64,000 nt of DNA, from NCBI GenBank assembly GCA_037074705.1, contig CM073590.1, positions 52,107,895-52,171,894 of the forward strand. The letters run 5' to 3'. Positions within the stretch are counted from its first letter, which is position 1. Each line of letters opens with the position of its first letter. Below are positions 38,250-49,790 of this stretch, piece by piece. The translations under genes were made by a program, and so were the position numbers. The notes beneath the pieces were generated by a model. That model was not told the DNA's origin, made no database searches, and worked only from the letters and a program-made list of their open reading frames with translations. This DNA is from Zhengitettix transpicula. Taxonomy: Eukaryota > Arthropoda > Insecta > Orthoptera > Tetrigidae.

Positions 38250-38303
38250 TTTTCCCTATACTATTAAAGCGGAAGCTTCCACCATGCGGATAGCGTTGAA
38301 GCC
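38250..38303 (+). repeat. GC-rich A-tailed dispersed repeat, small 3' fragment
   Basis: CTATACTATTAAAGCGGAAG and CACCATGCGGAT match the 3' part of the repeat (CTATGCTATTAAAGGGGAG ...). It precedes copy D. The locus at 56207-56312 has the same fragment-then-full-copy order. Confidence 0.7.
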
Positions 38304-38857
38304 TGCGAGAGGATTCTCTCGCAGGTAACCTGCGGGGGATGTTCTCTCGCAGGCAGAACCTTTTAGGAGAGATACGAAGGGGCTACCTTTGGGTATGCCT
38401 TTTCCTCTCCGTTTTTGAACTAAGGTTCCCACATGCCGAGGCACCTCGGCCTGTTTTGAGAGGTGTATGTTCCGGGGTCGCAGACCTTGGGCATACGGTA
38501 AGAGTTGTCCGCTATTCCCATTGGAATAGTCGGCCAGCTGCCTCCTAAACTGGTCGAGGCACGGAGAAGGGAATGCTGCGTCCCCACAGCAAACTCCTCT
38601 CCCGCTATCGGAAGGGCGTGGGACAAGTACCCAATGCCCGACCTACCCGATGCAGGTTTTTCTAAGGTTTTCCCTGCATTAGTTTTAGGCGAATGCCGGG
38701 TAGGATCCTTAAAATATAGCCCGGGGGCCCTAGTAACTCTTAGCTACCTTCCTCTACCCTTCCGCATCCCCCCTTTCAAATCCCTTCCTATGCTATTAAA
38801 GGGGAGTTGCCCAATGTGGATCACCCTCATGTAGCCTGTTGCCCTAAAAAAAAATAT
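38304..38857 (+). repeat. GC-rich A-tailed dispersed repeat, copy D (near full length)
   Basis: The 5' end carries hairpins made of CCTGCGAGAG/CTCTCGCAGG (38310-38360). The body includes TGAACTAAGGTTCCCACATG, GTTCCGGGGTCGCAGACC, CTATTCCCATTGGAATAGTC, and GAAGGGCGTGGGACAAGTAC. The 3' end is GTAGCCTGTTGCCCT followed by nine A. There is no coding domain, and no polymerase III boxes were found. Nearly identical to the copy at 56313-56860, which suggests recent activity or duplication. Confidence 0.9.
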
Positions 38858-39360
38858 GCGGATACAATCGATGAATTCTCTCGCAGGTGAACCTTCCCAG
38901 AGAGCTCTGGCGGAGGCTACCTTTGGGGATGCCTTCACATCTCTCTGGTTTTTTGAACTGTTTTATGAGGTGTATGTTCCGGGGTCGAAGACCTTGGGCA
39001 TACGGTAAAAGTTGTATTCTATTCCTATTGGAATAATCGGCCAGCTGCCTCCTAAACCGGTCAAGGCACGGAGAGGGGAAAGCTGCGACCCCACAGCTAA
39101 CCCCTCTCCCGCCATGGGAAGGGCGTGGGGCAAGTACCAAATGCCCGACCCGCTGATGCAGGTTTTACTAGGGTTTTCCCTGCATCACTTTAAGGCGAAT
39201 TGCCGGGTAGGATCCTTAAACCATAGCCCGGGGACCCTAGTTAACCTTTGGCTACCTTCCTCTACCCTTCCGCATCCCCCTTTTCAAATCCCTTCCTATG
39301 CTATTAAAGGGGAGTTGCCACAATATGGATTACCCTCATGTAGCCTGTTACCTAAAAAAA
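38858..39360 (+). repeat. GC-rich A-tailed dispersed repeat, copy E
   Basis: Second tandem copy, from ATGAATTCTCTCGCAGGTGA to TGTAGCCTGTTACCT plus eight A. More diverged from D than D is from the 56.3 kb copy, so the run was not made by a single local duplication. Confidence 0.88.
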
Positions 39361-39925
39361 ACCATGCGGATTACCCTCATTCAGCCCCGCCCCTCTAAAA
39401 CAATTGTCAAAAAAAAGGAAAGAAATAAATCTGTGATAACTCGTCTCGTGGGGTGGAACCTTTTAGTAGTAGGAGAGGAATGCTTGTGGGTGGTATTTTC
39501 TTCTCTCTCTGTTATTGAACTAAGGTTCCCATAAGCCGAGAAATTTCAGTTAATTTTGAGCAGTGTATCTTTTGGGGTGGCTGACGTTGGCCATACGATA
39601 ATAGTTGTTCTCTATTCCGGATGGAACAGCTGACCGGCTGCTTCCAAACCTGGTCGATGCTTTGAGAAGGGGATACAAACCCATCCGAATGGCGAAGGAC
39701 AAGGTCCAAGAACTCGACCTACCTGATGCGGGTGATCTAGGGTTTGCTGTGTGCATCACATTTTGTTGAAAATATTTATGGACCCTAGTTAACCCTTGGC
39801 TGACTTCCTCAACCATTCGCATCCTCATTTCAAATCTCTTCCTACGCTATTAAAGGGGAGAGGCCACATTGCGGATCATCCTCATGACCCCTGTTCCGGC
39901 AATTTTTTTTTTAAAAAAAATATGG
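39361..39925 (+). repeat. GC-rich A-tailed dispersed repeat, copy F (diverged)
   Basis: Third tandem copy, the most diverged. Landmarks are still readable: TTGAACTAAGGTTCCCATAA, GGCCATACGATAATAGTTG, GATGGAACAGCTGACCGGC, CTATTAAAGGGGAG. It ends CCCCTGTTCCGGCAA with a T run and A run at 39902-39921. It stops about 55 bp before the acceptor of KLF exon B. Confidence 0.8.
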
Positions 39926-39977
39926 AAAATAGATGTGACTATATTTGTGTAATTTGCCATATTTGTTGTGTTTTCAG

Positions 39978-40153
39978 GAGAGAAGCCGTACAAGTGTTCG
40001 TGGGAGGGCTGCGAGTGGAGGTTCGCCCGGTCGGACGAGCTGACCCGCCACTACCGCAAGCACACGGGCGCCAAGCCGTTCAAGTGCCGCCATTGCGACC
40101 GCTGCTTCTCGCGCTCCGACCACCTGGCACTGCACATGAAGAGGCACGTGTGA
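39978..40153 (+). CDS. luna: KLF6/7-class transcription factor, last coding exon (zinc fingers 2 and 3)
   Basis: This exon completes the DNA-binding domain. After the split Gly, the frame reads EKPYKC and then finger 2 ([20 protein letters not shown], then RKH; C-X4-C-X12-H-X3-H). The TGAKPFK linker follows, then finger 3 ([20 protein letters not shown], then H; C-X2-C-X12-H-X3-H), and the protein ends RHV with TGA at 40151-40153. Finger sequence and the end a residue after the last finger are typical of KLF6/KLF7. The DNA-contact triplets RSDELTR and RSDHLAL are intact, so the domain should bind GC-rich/CACCC sites. Together with exon A this gives 220 residues; with the missing first exon of about 35 residues the total would be near 255, slightly shorter than vertebrate KLF6 or KLF7. 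The acceptor TTTTCAG ends at 39977. Confidence 0.97.
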
Positions 40154-40760
40154 ACGCACCCGCCCTGCAGCAGCCGAGCATCACTGCCACGAGTGGATAC
40201 ACAACATTGGGGCCAGTTTATTTAGCGATTCGTCAGTCTTTCCAAACAAACAAAAAAAAGTATATATTGTATATCTCGCCCGCCCGCTTTTCTGAATAGT
40301 CCATCGAAAGACACGTACACACGGGGATGTAATTCCAGTTCTTAAATGCTTGACTTTTTTCGGTGTGAGGCTAATTTCGCTTCGAGGGCGAGGCCGGATT
40401 GAATGTTGCCAAATCTCTCCGAGTGTTACCAACCTTCCGCGCTCAGGACGCTTCGGCGGTGTGGTTCGATTGGTGGTTCCCGAGAGACTGTTCCGGGACT
40501 CCGATGAGTTTGCTGTGATTTGCTCTGGAAGTGCGACCGCTAATGTTTTTGCGTGTTTGTTGAGACCTAGTAGTGTTAAAACATGAAGTACTTCGTCAAT
40601 CATTTGTATAAAACTGTTTTTTCGTAATCCAGATTTTCTATGTGGTTTAACAAAAAATGATGTTACTTTTTCCATGCTTCTTCCATGTTTAATTATTTTT
40701 TCCTCATCTTCCCGTTATTTCTTAATATTTACGACTAATAAATTTTTTCAACTATATGGA
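40154..40760 (+). other. luna: Probable 3' UTR of the KLF gene
   Basis: This follows the stop codon directly. GC content stays raised to about 40580 and then falls. The first AATAAA polyadenylation hexamer is at 40737-40742; others lie at 41350-41355 and 42007-42012. The transcript end is therefore uncertain, and a longer 3' UTR to about 42 kb is possible. The 164- and 78-codon frames inside match no family. Confidence 0.65.
40737..40742 (+). terminator. Candidate poly(A) signal AATAAA (first after stop)
   Basis: AATAAA in an AT-rich context followed by T-rich sequence, 584 bp after the TGA. Usage is not shown; AATAAA is common in AT-rich DNA. Confidence 0.4.
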
Positions 40761-43700
40761 TTATATAGGAATTGAAAAAAAATATTCAGTATTTTAAAAG
40801 AAGACTGGCTATTGTGTGAGAGAACAAAGACTTTTGCCGACAAAAATTTGTATTATAAACATGTTATTGTGCCAGTACCCATTTTTTTCTACATCCAGAT
40901 GAACCAAAGAATCATTCTTCGGACGCGTCTGGGAGATCTTCGAATGTGAAAAAGAGTACACGACGCTGCGATGGAAGTATGTGTGGTGTTCGTTAACAGC
41001 TTGCATGAAATTTATTTGTCATTCGTTTGTATTCCTCAGTTTCGTTGCTAATGAGGGACGAATATATTAATTTTAATTTTTATTGTAATTATTGGGCACA
41101 AAAAGTTTAAAAAAAAGCACAAAAAAATTATCATATTTTCCATAGTATGACTTTTAGTACTAAGTTGTCTTCTTTTCGACAACACTCTCCGTGTTGCTAT
41201 ATTATAAGTGTCCTTGACTGAGGTGTCCTTTTACAACGATTACTTGACATTTCCTTTCCGATCTAACATCTTAATCCAGTTGTTTCCTTCTTCTGCGCAC
41301 ATTCCTGTCTTTATATTTGTTTCCTTAGTCTTTGTTAACATTGTAGAAAAATAAACAAAAAAACGATTATGAATGAATGGTTGAGATGGATTGAAAGGAG
41401 ACCGTAAGTAGATTTTTTAGTGTTTGTAGAATTTTGTACAGTTTGGGGTTTTTCGCGTTGTTCGGAACCCTCATTAACAAAAGAAGTAAATTATGTACGA
41501 AGCATTGTATATTTTGTGCGCAAATTAAAATTTAAAGCACACCCGATTGTGTTTTAGAATTTGTAAGAAAATTGTCATAAAATAGACGCTTTCAATGTTA
41601 CAAAAAATTTAAAATGCGACAACTTACGAGTGAGAAAATGTGAGCATTATTGAAAACAGAAATAAAAAAAATATTGGAGAGGCTATTGTAAGTTTGTTTT
41701 TAATATATATGAATAAATATAATTATAATTATTATGATTAGCAAGTGAGTTAATCTTTTTGAATGATTGAAGCAACTGTACGCGTTGTATGAGAAGTTCT
41801 TCCGATGTTAATATTCATATTTTTGAGACAGGGCACAGCTTTGCTCGTGTCCTATTCATGTTCAAGTGGATCACAAATTTAATAATTTGTCAAGTTGAAG
41901 TTCTCCTTCATTTGCTTTTTGCCTAGCTATTGACGTATTTTGCAAGATAATTTATATACTTATATAGTTTGAATTATTTTTCTGTGGGAATTATCGTTCC
42001 CCGTTAAATAAAAAATATATGTATAAGTCCTTTCCTTCCCCATTCCTGGTTCACCCTGTTTCCATTCCTCTTGTCCAAAAATTCATGTTTCTCATTGACA
42101 TTTATTTAAAATTGTATTTCACTAGTTTGTGTGAGTATACAATAGGCGTCCCCGCATCGATGAAGAAGGTTGTTCACCTTCTGAATTCTGTGGCAGGGAC
42201 GCCATATGCATTACCTTGCTTGTATATCTGCTCAGTGCAAATAAACGTACGTTCCTGTTATGTTGCATTCGTCTCAATTATTTACCCTTACCCTGACCAT
42301 TGGGGATCTGGTAACTACAATATATTCCTACAAAACATTATTGTAAACAATGCTGAAGATCAAGATGACCGTTCCCAAACTATGTTTAGTACCGAATGGC
42401 TTCAATGTTTTACTCTAGGAAACTGAACAAAAATGAACCATTGAACTGCAAAAAGAAACATGTCACGTTTATACAACTAGTAGCAAGTTATATATAATTT
42501 ATCCCTTGTTAAATATTAATATATCCACAAAATAATGTTTTAGAATTGACTTTGACGGCACGATATTTATAGAACATGAGAACGAATTGCTATTAAAAAT
42601 ATTTATTTGCCAATAACACGGTTAGAATTCATTCATTGTCCTACGAGCATGAGCAACGATTTAAGTAAGGTAGGTATGAATGAATGAGAAAGAGGAAGAG
42701 ATAAAATAGCAAGAAAAAATTATGCGAAAATGAGCAAAGGCGATGTTTAGATGAACGAAGAGCATCTAATGTTTATGATTATTGAAAGAAACGCAGTAAC
42801 ATAATTTCAGCGGGTAGCCGTCATTAATTATAACATTGTTTATCATAAAAAAAATAAAAGTTTAATTACAGTTATAAGAGATTTGTTAACAATTAATACA
42901 TATGAAAGATTTTAGTTAAACATGAGACCCTAATCCCAGGTTTTCAGTAGAAAAACAATTGGTTGTTACTGTGGCATAAATCAGATATTTGAATTGAAAG
43001 TTGTATTTGCTTATCTGTGTCGACTCTGATGATCTGGAACATGTGGATTTATTTCTTGCGCGGAACTCCTAAAACCACTTGAAATATTTAATCACATTAT
43101 ATTGCTCTGCTTTTTGGCCCTAATAACTTCACTTTCTTACTATTATCACTTGTTTGCGTCTTTCTACTCTAAGTGAGGCTTGACTCAATTAACAGCTCGA
43201 AGATAGAACACGTGGCTTTAATTCCTACCACATTTAATATGCTCGACGAAATTAACATACTCGCGGTTAACTTTAATTTATTTAACATTACTTTTGAGAG
43301 CTCTATTAATATATAACGAATTTTTACGCGCGACTCTTAAGCTCAATCTGATGTGAGCTCTGACTGCTCTCGACTTTCTTTCATGACGCCGCAGACAAGA
43401 CTCTCTCCGACAAAGCTGTCTGGACGGATCATCAATTGAACAAACACATCATTTACAATATTCCTTATACAAATAATTCGGGGCTACTTTCCCGTGTTAC
43501 AGTAAAAAGAATAAGATTATAAAAATAAAGTAATGTAAAATAACGGTAATATCTATTATTTAATGAATGGTTATAATGCAAGATACGAACCAAGTGGAAA
43601 AAATTAACTTCTTAACTTTATGAATTTTAAGACCTACGCTTTAACTACTGGAAGCCTGATAAGAATACGGAGCAATTTGTAAATAAGATACTGATATCAG

Positions 43701-43806
43701 AACATATGTAATTAACATTTTATTTTATTGTAATATTCAAGAAATTGCAGAACAATTCTAGCAGCACCCAAATTTATTTAAAATTTATATATTGCAAAAT
43801 AAAGGT
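40761..43806. other. 3' flank of the KLF gene, no gene recognised
   Basis: AT-rich sequence containing alternative AATAAA hexamers and a 135-codon frame at 42019-42426 with no recognised domain. A block at about 42964-43501 starts TGTTAC and ends TGTTACA and looks somewhat LTR-like, but it has no matching flanking duplication. Confidence 0.5.
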
Positions 43807-43826
43807 ATATATATATATGAATATAT

Positions 43827-44797
43827 TGTAATAATCAACTAATTAAATGAAATATTAATCAAAAGGATAGTCGTTAATTAAGTGAATGATTAAACAAGAA
43901 TTTACAAATAAAATATAATTTATTTTAATTGTGCCTTCAAGAATCAAAACAATTACAATTAAAATTTTAATATCTGAGGGTCTTTACTGGGTTTTATGAT
44001 TAGGACACGATAAAAGTAGAATTTGACTAATTAACAATTCAAAATATTATTTGTTTTAAATTAAAACAATAAGTCGATCAATGAAAGAAAACTAGAAAAA
44101 GCGAACGAACGAACGAAATCTGACTATCCTTTAATTATCGTTTACAATATTATCATAGTTTTTGTTTTTGTTACTTACATACTGTTCGGCTGGTACGAGC
44201 ATTCTCTGTAGCTTCAGAAGTACACTATTGCAACATTTTACACTGATTCTAAATGTCGACTCACAGATTCCACACTATTTGAATCGAAATGGAATTTCTT
44301 GGCTCCCAGGAAATCGGATGATCCTCCTAATTATCAGTTATCTGATATCTGCTTGCCTTACAGGAATCTTACGAGTTGCTAATTTATTAGTCTTTTACTG
44401 ATTTGGATTTAAACAGCAACGTAGCTCAGTGAAGATTTGTTTTAAATGTTTATTCTCTCGTGGCTGGTCCTAAATGTAGACTCTGTTATTCCACTCCTTG
44501 CTGCTGACCGAAACTAACTTTACTTTTAAATACTTTAGATCGTCTCGACTATGTTTCTGACAAGACAACTTGCTGTCCTTTCTGGCTGCTGACTCAAAAC
44601 TTCATCCGTCCACATCAATCTTTCGGCACCAACTAACTATCGTAGTGTCTCTCGAGTTGGAGCGCGCATTTCCATTTCGGCATTTTCTCAAAGCAACAGA
44701 GCTCAGCGCTATTGTCGCATTTTGTCGCTCAATATTTATTCGCTAACAATTTAATTTCTAATACAAACAATTAATGGCCTAATTAATTGGCATTACA
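43827..44797. mobile_element. LTR-like element 2, 971 bp
   Basis: TGTAAT...ATTACA ends, with ATAT directly before (43823-43826) and after (44798-44801). Shares GGGTCTTTACTGGGTTTTAT, GAACGAAATCTGAC and the terminal AATTAATTGGCATTACA with the elements at 19497 and 44818. No coding domain. Confidence 0.68.
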
Positions 44798-44817
44798 ATA
44801 TAAATATATATATATAT

Positions 44818-46005
44818 TGTAATAAACAACGGGCCGTCAAAATAAAAAAAATTAGATTTATATTTTAACAAACAAATTTTATTTATCAGAATTTACAATT
44901 ATACAATCTCTTTCTCTCATGGGTCTTTACTGGGTTTGATAACGGACAGAACACTTTAATAATCCAAGAATCCAACATTTATCTTTCTTATTAAACAGAA
45001 ATATTTAATCGTCTAGACATCGACGAAACTTATTAACGAACTTAGAATTACCAGATTGATTCTAAATTTAAAAGAGTTTATTTTATTAACAAAGAGAAGA
45101 GAACGATATCTGACTGTATCTTTTAATTCCGTTTACACATATTAATACCATAAATTTCAACTTACGATTACTCAGGAAAATTTGGCTCGTTCATTACACA
45201 CTCACTTTATAGACTGGACGTTTACACACTGACTCTAACACATATTATTGGTTCGACGATAGCTGATTCTCCATACTCGATGAAGGACATCCCACTTGCT
45301 CGTGCTGAAACTACTTGACGCTAGATGCTGTGTCCTGGTCTCCTACCATCGAAGACAGTGGTCAAATTTTGATATTACTACAGATTGAACTTCTGCATAC
45401 AAAAATGTTTATCGTTGACATAAATTTGCTATTTCTCTCGCAGGCTGCAAAATCTCTCCATACTCGGAGCTCGCCGTACGCCTCCACAGCCAACACTCAA
45501 CTCCAAGACTCAACTTTTCACCTCCTAGCTCCACACTCAACTAACTTCCAAAATCTTATCTTCTCTTTATATATATATGACCGTCCCTTCTTTCTTCTTT
45601 TGTCCCCAAAACTACGTTGCAACTGCTCGTTGACAGTTTCTCCATTACTGAGATTTACATTCTGCAGCTGCTGTTCCTTAGCTAGCAAAATATCTAGCCG
45701 CTCTGTCTTGTCACATCGAGACGGGACCCGTAATTACTTTGCACTTGTATCCTCATCCCCCCGCATTCACACGTGCGCTGTTCTAAAATTCTTCACCCCG
45801 CCCAACTGCACCCTCATCCTAAGTCAACACGCCAATGGTCCAGCCCATTTATCAATGCCTTTCCTAAACAGATTTATCTTGCGACAGGCCACCCGCGCAT
45901 GTGCCTTGCCCTGACTCCTTCATACTGATCCTAAGTACACATTGCCACTTCCTGTGACGGCCAAGACCATTAATCCTAAACAATGCATTCCCTCGATGCA
46001 TTACA
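44818..46005. mobile_element. LTR-like element 3, 1188 bp
   Basis: TGTAAT...ATTACA ends with ATAT on both sides (44814-44817 and 46006-46009). Only 20 bp separate it from element 2. On the minus strand a TATATATAAAG TATA-like sequence (plus positions about 45563-45573) precedes the shared block, and a minus-strand AATAAA lies near 44880, which would suit a minus-oriented LTR with promoter and poly(A) signal. A 199-codon plus-strand frame (45315-45914) is low-complexity and unlike any protein I know. Confidence 0.68.
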
Positions 46006-46751
46006 ATATATATATAAATGTGACGTAATGAGGTAATTAATCGTGCTGAGGAAATTTCGTAATTTATGGAGTTACTTAACTGGACACAGTACTAATTAGG
46101 AATAGGATGTTTTTAATATTTGGACAAAAATGTGCGAGTGTCTGAACAATATCAGAAGGTTGAATTTCTCATCAATAAACCGTTTCAAAAAACAGAACAT
46201 ACAGAAATTTCGCGGTTTCAGTCTTCAATCAGTTCATATTCACTGTTATACGATCAAAATATATCAAGATAAATTTTTTTTAGTAAAATAAATATAAATT
46301 CCAAAACGGTTGCGAAAAATACATTTTTATATAAAATATCGGATTTAAGCCTTGCACTTATCTCAATAAGGAAATGTTTCAAGGAGAGTATATTTTCTCT
46401 TAGTTTAAAGCAGAATTCCTTGCCTCAATGTATCATTTGAGATTAGTTTTTCAAAGACGGCCTATTTCCGATATTGGTCAGATATAATGGAAAGAAAATA
46501 TACAGACTTAATAATAAAATTTGATGGCCATCCGGTCAGAAAAAAAATTAGAAAGTTAATCAAATTAATAAGTTACGTCAGTGATATTTCCTTTAAACTT
46601 TTTTCAAGTTCGAAATGATTGCTGGCAGACAGAAAATTAAAATTAATATAATAATTAATATAAATTTTTAAATAGTAATGTTGATATTTTAATCGTTATA
46701 ATAAATCTTTGGTGTGATTAAATATATGTACTTGTAGGAAATTGATAGAAA

Positions 46752-46785
46752 CTGAAGAGGTGACTAATCCAAGGGCGAAACGTTT
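46752..46785 (+). ncRNA. Hammerhead-like motif g
   Basis: The plus strand reads CTGAAGAGGTGACTAATCC, then AAGGGCGAAACGTTTTT. Box order is as in the other motifs; helix pairing is weak. Low-confidence decayed copy. Confidence 0.3.
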
Positions 46786-46789
46786 TTAA

Positions 46790-49520
46790 TATATTTTTTA
46801 TTTAAACATATTTGTCTTCTTATTAATTTGATTAACTTTTTAATTTCCTCTGACTGAATATCCATAAAATTTTATTATTATTTTTATTAAAGGTCAGATA
46901 ATTTATACAGACTTGCTGCATTTGTATAAGGAAAGCTGAAGCTTCTAAATTTAATTTATTTCCGAATTGCTTAGAAATACGTTCAAGAAAAGATCAAATC
47001 TTTATTTTCATATGCGTCAACAGGCATCCATCTGTGGAAATGTGCTGGGGATATGCATAACTTTGGTGCAACTTTTCTCGTCTGCAGTAAGCGTTCCTCA
47101 CCGCAGCTCGTTCTATTAGCGCGAAAATGTAGTCAGCGCCCATCGGATTTTTTTTGACGGAACAACATGATTAGCAATATTACAGCAAAAACCAATCCTA
47201 AGTTTCAACAATTTTTTGGAAGCGGCGTCCTCAGTATCCATTCCTCTTATTCATCAAAATTCCTACTCCTCCCAGAATGATTACATGTATTTTTTTGCTT
47301 TTCCCCAAGTTCGAAATTACCCTCAAAGGGATCAGATTCAAATTTGAAAAAAAAGCGCCGAACGCAACAAATTAAATTTGACTCCAACAATTGCGGTCCG
47401 TTCAAGGAAACTGAGTGCTTAACCTAAGGAAAACATGTGTTGGACCGAGTAAATTATCATGCTTGATTTATTTTACAGGTAGGTTATTTTTTTAGCAGCG
47501 TATGTAAGAATACCATGTGTAAAATTAATATGATAATTACTAGTTCGGGATTATATGAATACGTTTAACTGATAATGTAATAAAATGATATTTTTATACT
47601 ATTTATGTCAGAGTTCTTTAAAGAAAATTGTGGGGGTGTGAATTAATACGTGGCTATTATTAATTATAAACGTTTCGAACGAATTAGGAATCTGGTAATA
47701 CGATTCTTGATAAGGCAAATTTGTGAGGGATACCGTGTCGTCGGATGTCCAGTTGTGGCTGGCGTGATGATGTGTCGCTTATTTGAGCTGGCGTCGGACG
47801 GCGTCGCGTCGTTGAGAGGCTGCTGCAGGGTACATCACTGGCACGCGTCGGTCAGATGATTCTCTGAGTCGCGACTGATTTCTATTTCGTAACTTGGATC
47901 TGAACTGCTTTGGTCGTGACTTTTACCCGACTCACTCTATACACGAACTTCCATTCGAATACCTCTCGGAACCGACTGTCTAGATTTTTCTCTCCTCTCC
48001 TCCGATTTCGGCTATCGAAATCCCCAAATTCCTCCTCCATATCCAATTAGTTATATTTCGTTTCAATCTCATTGGTTAGCCTATCCCATAATGGGAACTA
48101 ATGATATATGCTAAACATATTCATTTCCTTCCAGATATTTAAAATTGTGTACGTCCGTCTGCCCTACATGCTTCCAGGACTCAATTATTTTTATCATTTG
48201 GACGTCCAGCTCGACAACTAAACCATCTTCTGCTACAAAATAACCCGCGTAAAATTCCATCCATTATACATACACGATTGAATGTTCTCGTATCTCCGAA
48301 AATGTCTTTGCCACTGCTGATCTAACTATTCAAACCATCTTTCCAAATAATTTGTAGCTTTCTTGCCTAATGGATGTATTTCAATCTTTTACAATGCTGA
48401 AGGAAATAGTGAAAGTAAGGGCTATGCCGTCACTGTCGACCTGCTACGGTGTAGTGATCAGCATCATCACTGTTGTCCCAGCACCAGCATGTGCTTAGAA
48501 TGCTCATAGAAACTGGGAGAAAGATTTATGGAGAACGCTGAACACTCAAAAAAAATAATCCAGAATATGTCATGCAAGATGAGTTTGAGAGTTAACTCGG
48601 AAGGCCAAGACGGTAATAGGGCTGTCGAGCCAATCGTCCCAGCACTACTTATTGATCATGAATCTGATATCGCATCACATTTATTGACCATTACAGATGC
48701 ATAGCGACCAAATTAATATTCAAATAACATTCGTGTATTTATATTTCCGATTGATTCGTGATCATGTTGTCGATTGAGTAGTCCATTTGCTTATGAGTCT
48801 GAGATACCTTAAATTACTCCTACTGTATTCGTTGTTGACTGCTGTGTAATAAACATTATTATGGTTTGCATGAAGGAATTTAATTAAATTAGTATAAAAC
48901 ATATATATATAAATTAATTAATAGTTTATAGCAAATATAAAATCTAAGAAAGTTTTTCATAACAATAATAAGTTATTAAATTCTGAAATTAATACTATTC
49001 CTAATACGACACTAAAAACTCAGACCCATTAGTTGAGCTTTGGATTTTGGAACTTGTGCTTATGTCAATACTAATAATTTCTGGAATTTAACAGGGTATT
49101 ACAAATAAAAGTAATGAAAAATTTATGTCTGAAACGTTTGAGTTTTGTCAACTGACATGTGTAGTAGTGTCTCTCTAGGTTCTTACGTTTTTTTTTCTGC
49201 ACAAGAAGAAAGGAGCAAGGCTTCCAGAAATGGCGTGTTGGATTTATATTAAGAGTTATTTTGCCTGTATTTGGCTATCTTTCATATTATTATTCCAAAT
49301 AAACTCGTATGGAAAGATTAAATTATACTCGACTCGGCAAGGCAACCGTAGACTAGCGAGATATTTTTTGCACTCACGAAACTCCATTATCGGGTCGGAA
49401 GCAGCTATCTTGGAAGGCGCTGGAGTTGCAAAAGTCCGTGAATTGCTGCTGCTCAGTCGTATGGAGACTACGTTACAAACGAACATCAGTCAACCCACCT
49501 ATCGATGTACTGTTTAGCGA
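46790..49520. other. Intergenic stretch, no gene recognised
   Basis: AT-rich with two GC-elevated blocks: 47650-48010, which has a GGCGTCGGACGGCGTCGCG segment, and 48410-48660, which contains a weak tRNA-like A box (GGTGTAGTGATCAGC) and an A-rich end, perhaps a SINE fragment. No open frame resembles a known protein. Confidence 0.4.
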
Positions 49521-49534
49521 TCTCGGGAGAAGAG

Positions 49535-49790
49535 TAGACATGGTTGTAGAGGGGTTTTCTGTGGGGTCGCAACATTCCCTTCTCCGTGCCTCGACCGGTT
49601 TAGGAGGCTGCTGGCCGACTATTCCAATAGGAGTAGCGGACAACTCTTACCGTAACCCAAGGTCTGCGACCCCGGAACGTACACCTCTCAAAACCGACCT
49701 TAGCTCAAAAACGGAGAGAGGAGAAGGTATCCCCAAAGGTAGCTCTCCGGAAAGGTTCAGCTGCCAGAGAACAGCTCTCACAAGCTTCCT
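49535..49790 (-). repeat. GC-rich A-tailed dispersed repeat, copy G (5' half only)
   Basis: In plus reading it spans GGGGTCGCAACATTCCCTTC to CAGCTGCCAGAGAACAGC, with TTCCAATAGGAGTAGCGG and CTCTTACCGTAACCCAAGG. In sense (minus) orientation the 3' half and A-tail are missing. Confidence 0.85.

Larger units (their letters stand above)
17665..39977 (+). other. luna: KLF intron, 22.3 kb, phase 1
   Basis: The donor is GTCAGT at 17665-17670. The acceptor is TTGTGTTTTCAG ending at 39977. Joining the exons restores the Gly of the HTGEKP linker between fingers 1 and 2, which fixes the splice junction. The intron holds a hairpin just after the donor, a SINE, one LTR-like element, Penelope-like remnants, GC-elevated islands, and copies of a GC-rich A-tailed repeat that reach to within about 60-80 bp of the acceptor. 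No other coding exon was recognised. Confidence 0.9.

Noticed and set aside
38256..39828. Recurring frames such as the one reading VLRGVCSGVADLGHTVR
   Set aside because: They occur in every copy of the GC-rich repeat, in both strands, with changing starts and stops; shared DNA of a repeat explains them, not protein coding.
42019..42426. 135-codon frame downstream of the KLF gene
   Set aside because: No recognisable domain, AT-rich hydrophobic composition and no clear splice or promoter context; could lie in a long 3' UTR.
42964..43501. Possible solo LTR (TGTTAC...TGTTACA)
   Set aside because: No matching flanking duplication and no second copy seen in the window.
45315..45914. 199-codon plus-strand frame
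   Set aside because: Lies within the LTR-like element 3, is of Ser/Leu/Pro-rich low-complexity type, and is absent from the related elements at 19.5 and 43.8 kb.
48430..48560. tRNA gene or SINE on the plus strand
   Set aside because: Only a weak A-box-like GGTGTAGTGATCAGC; no B box or cloverleaf was found.
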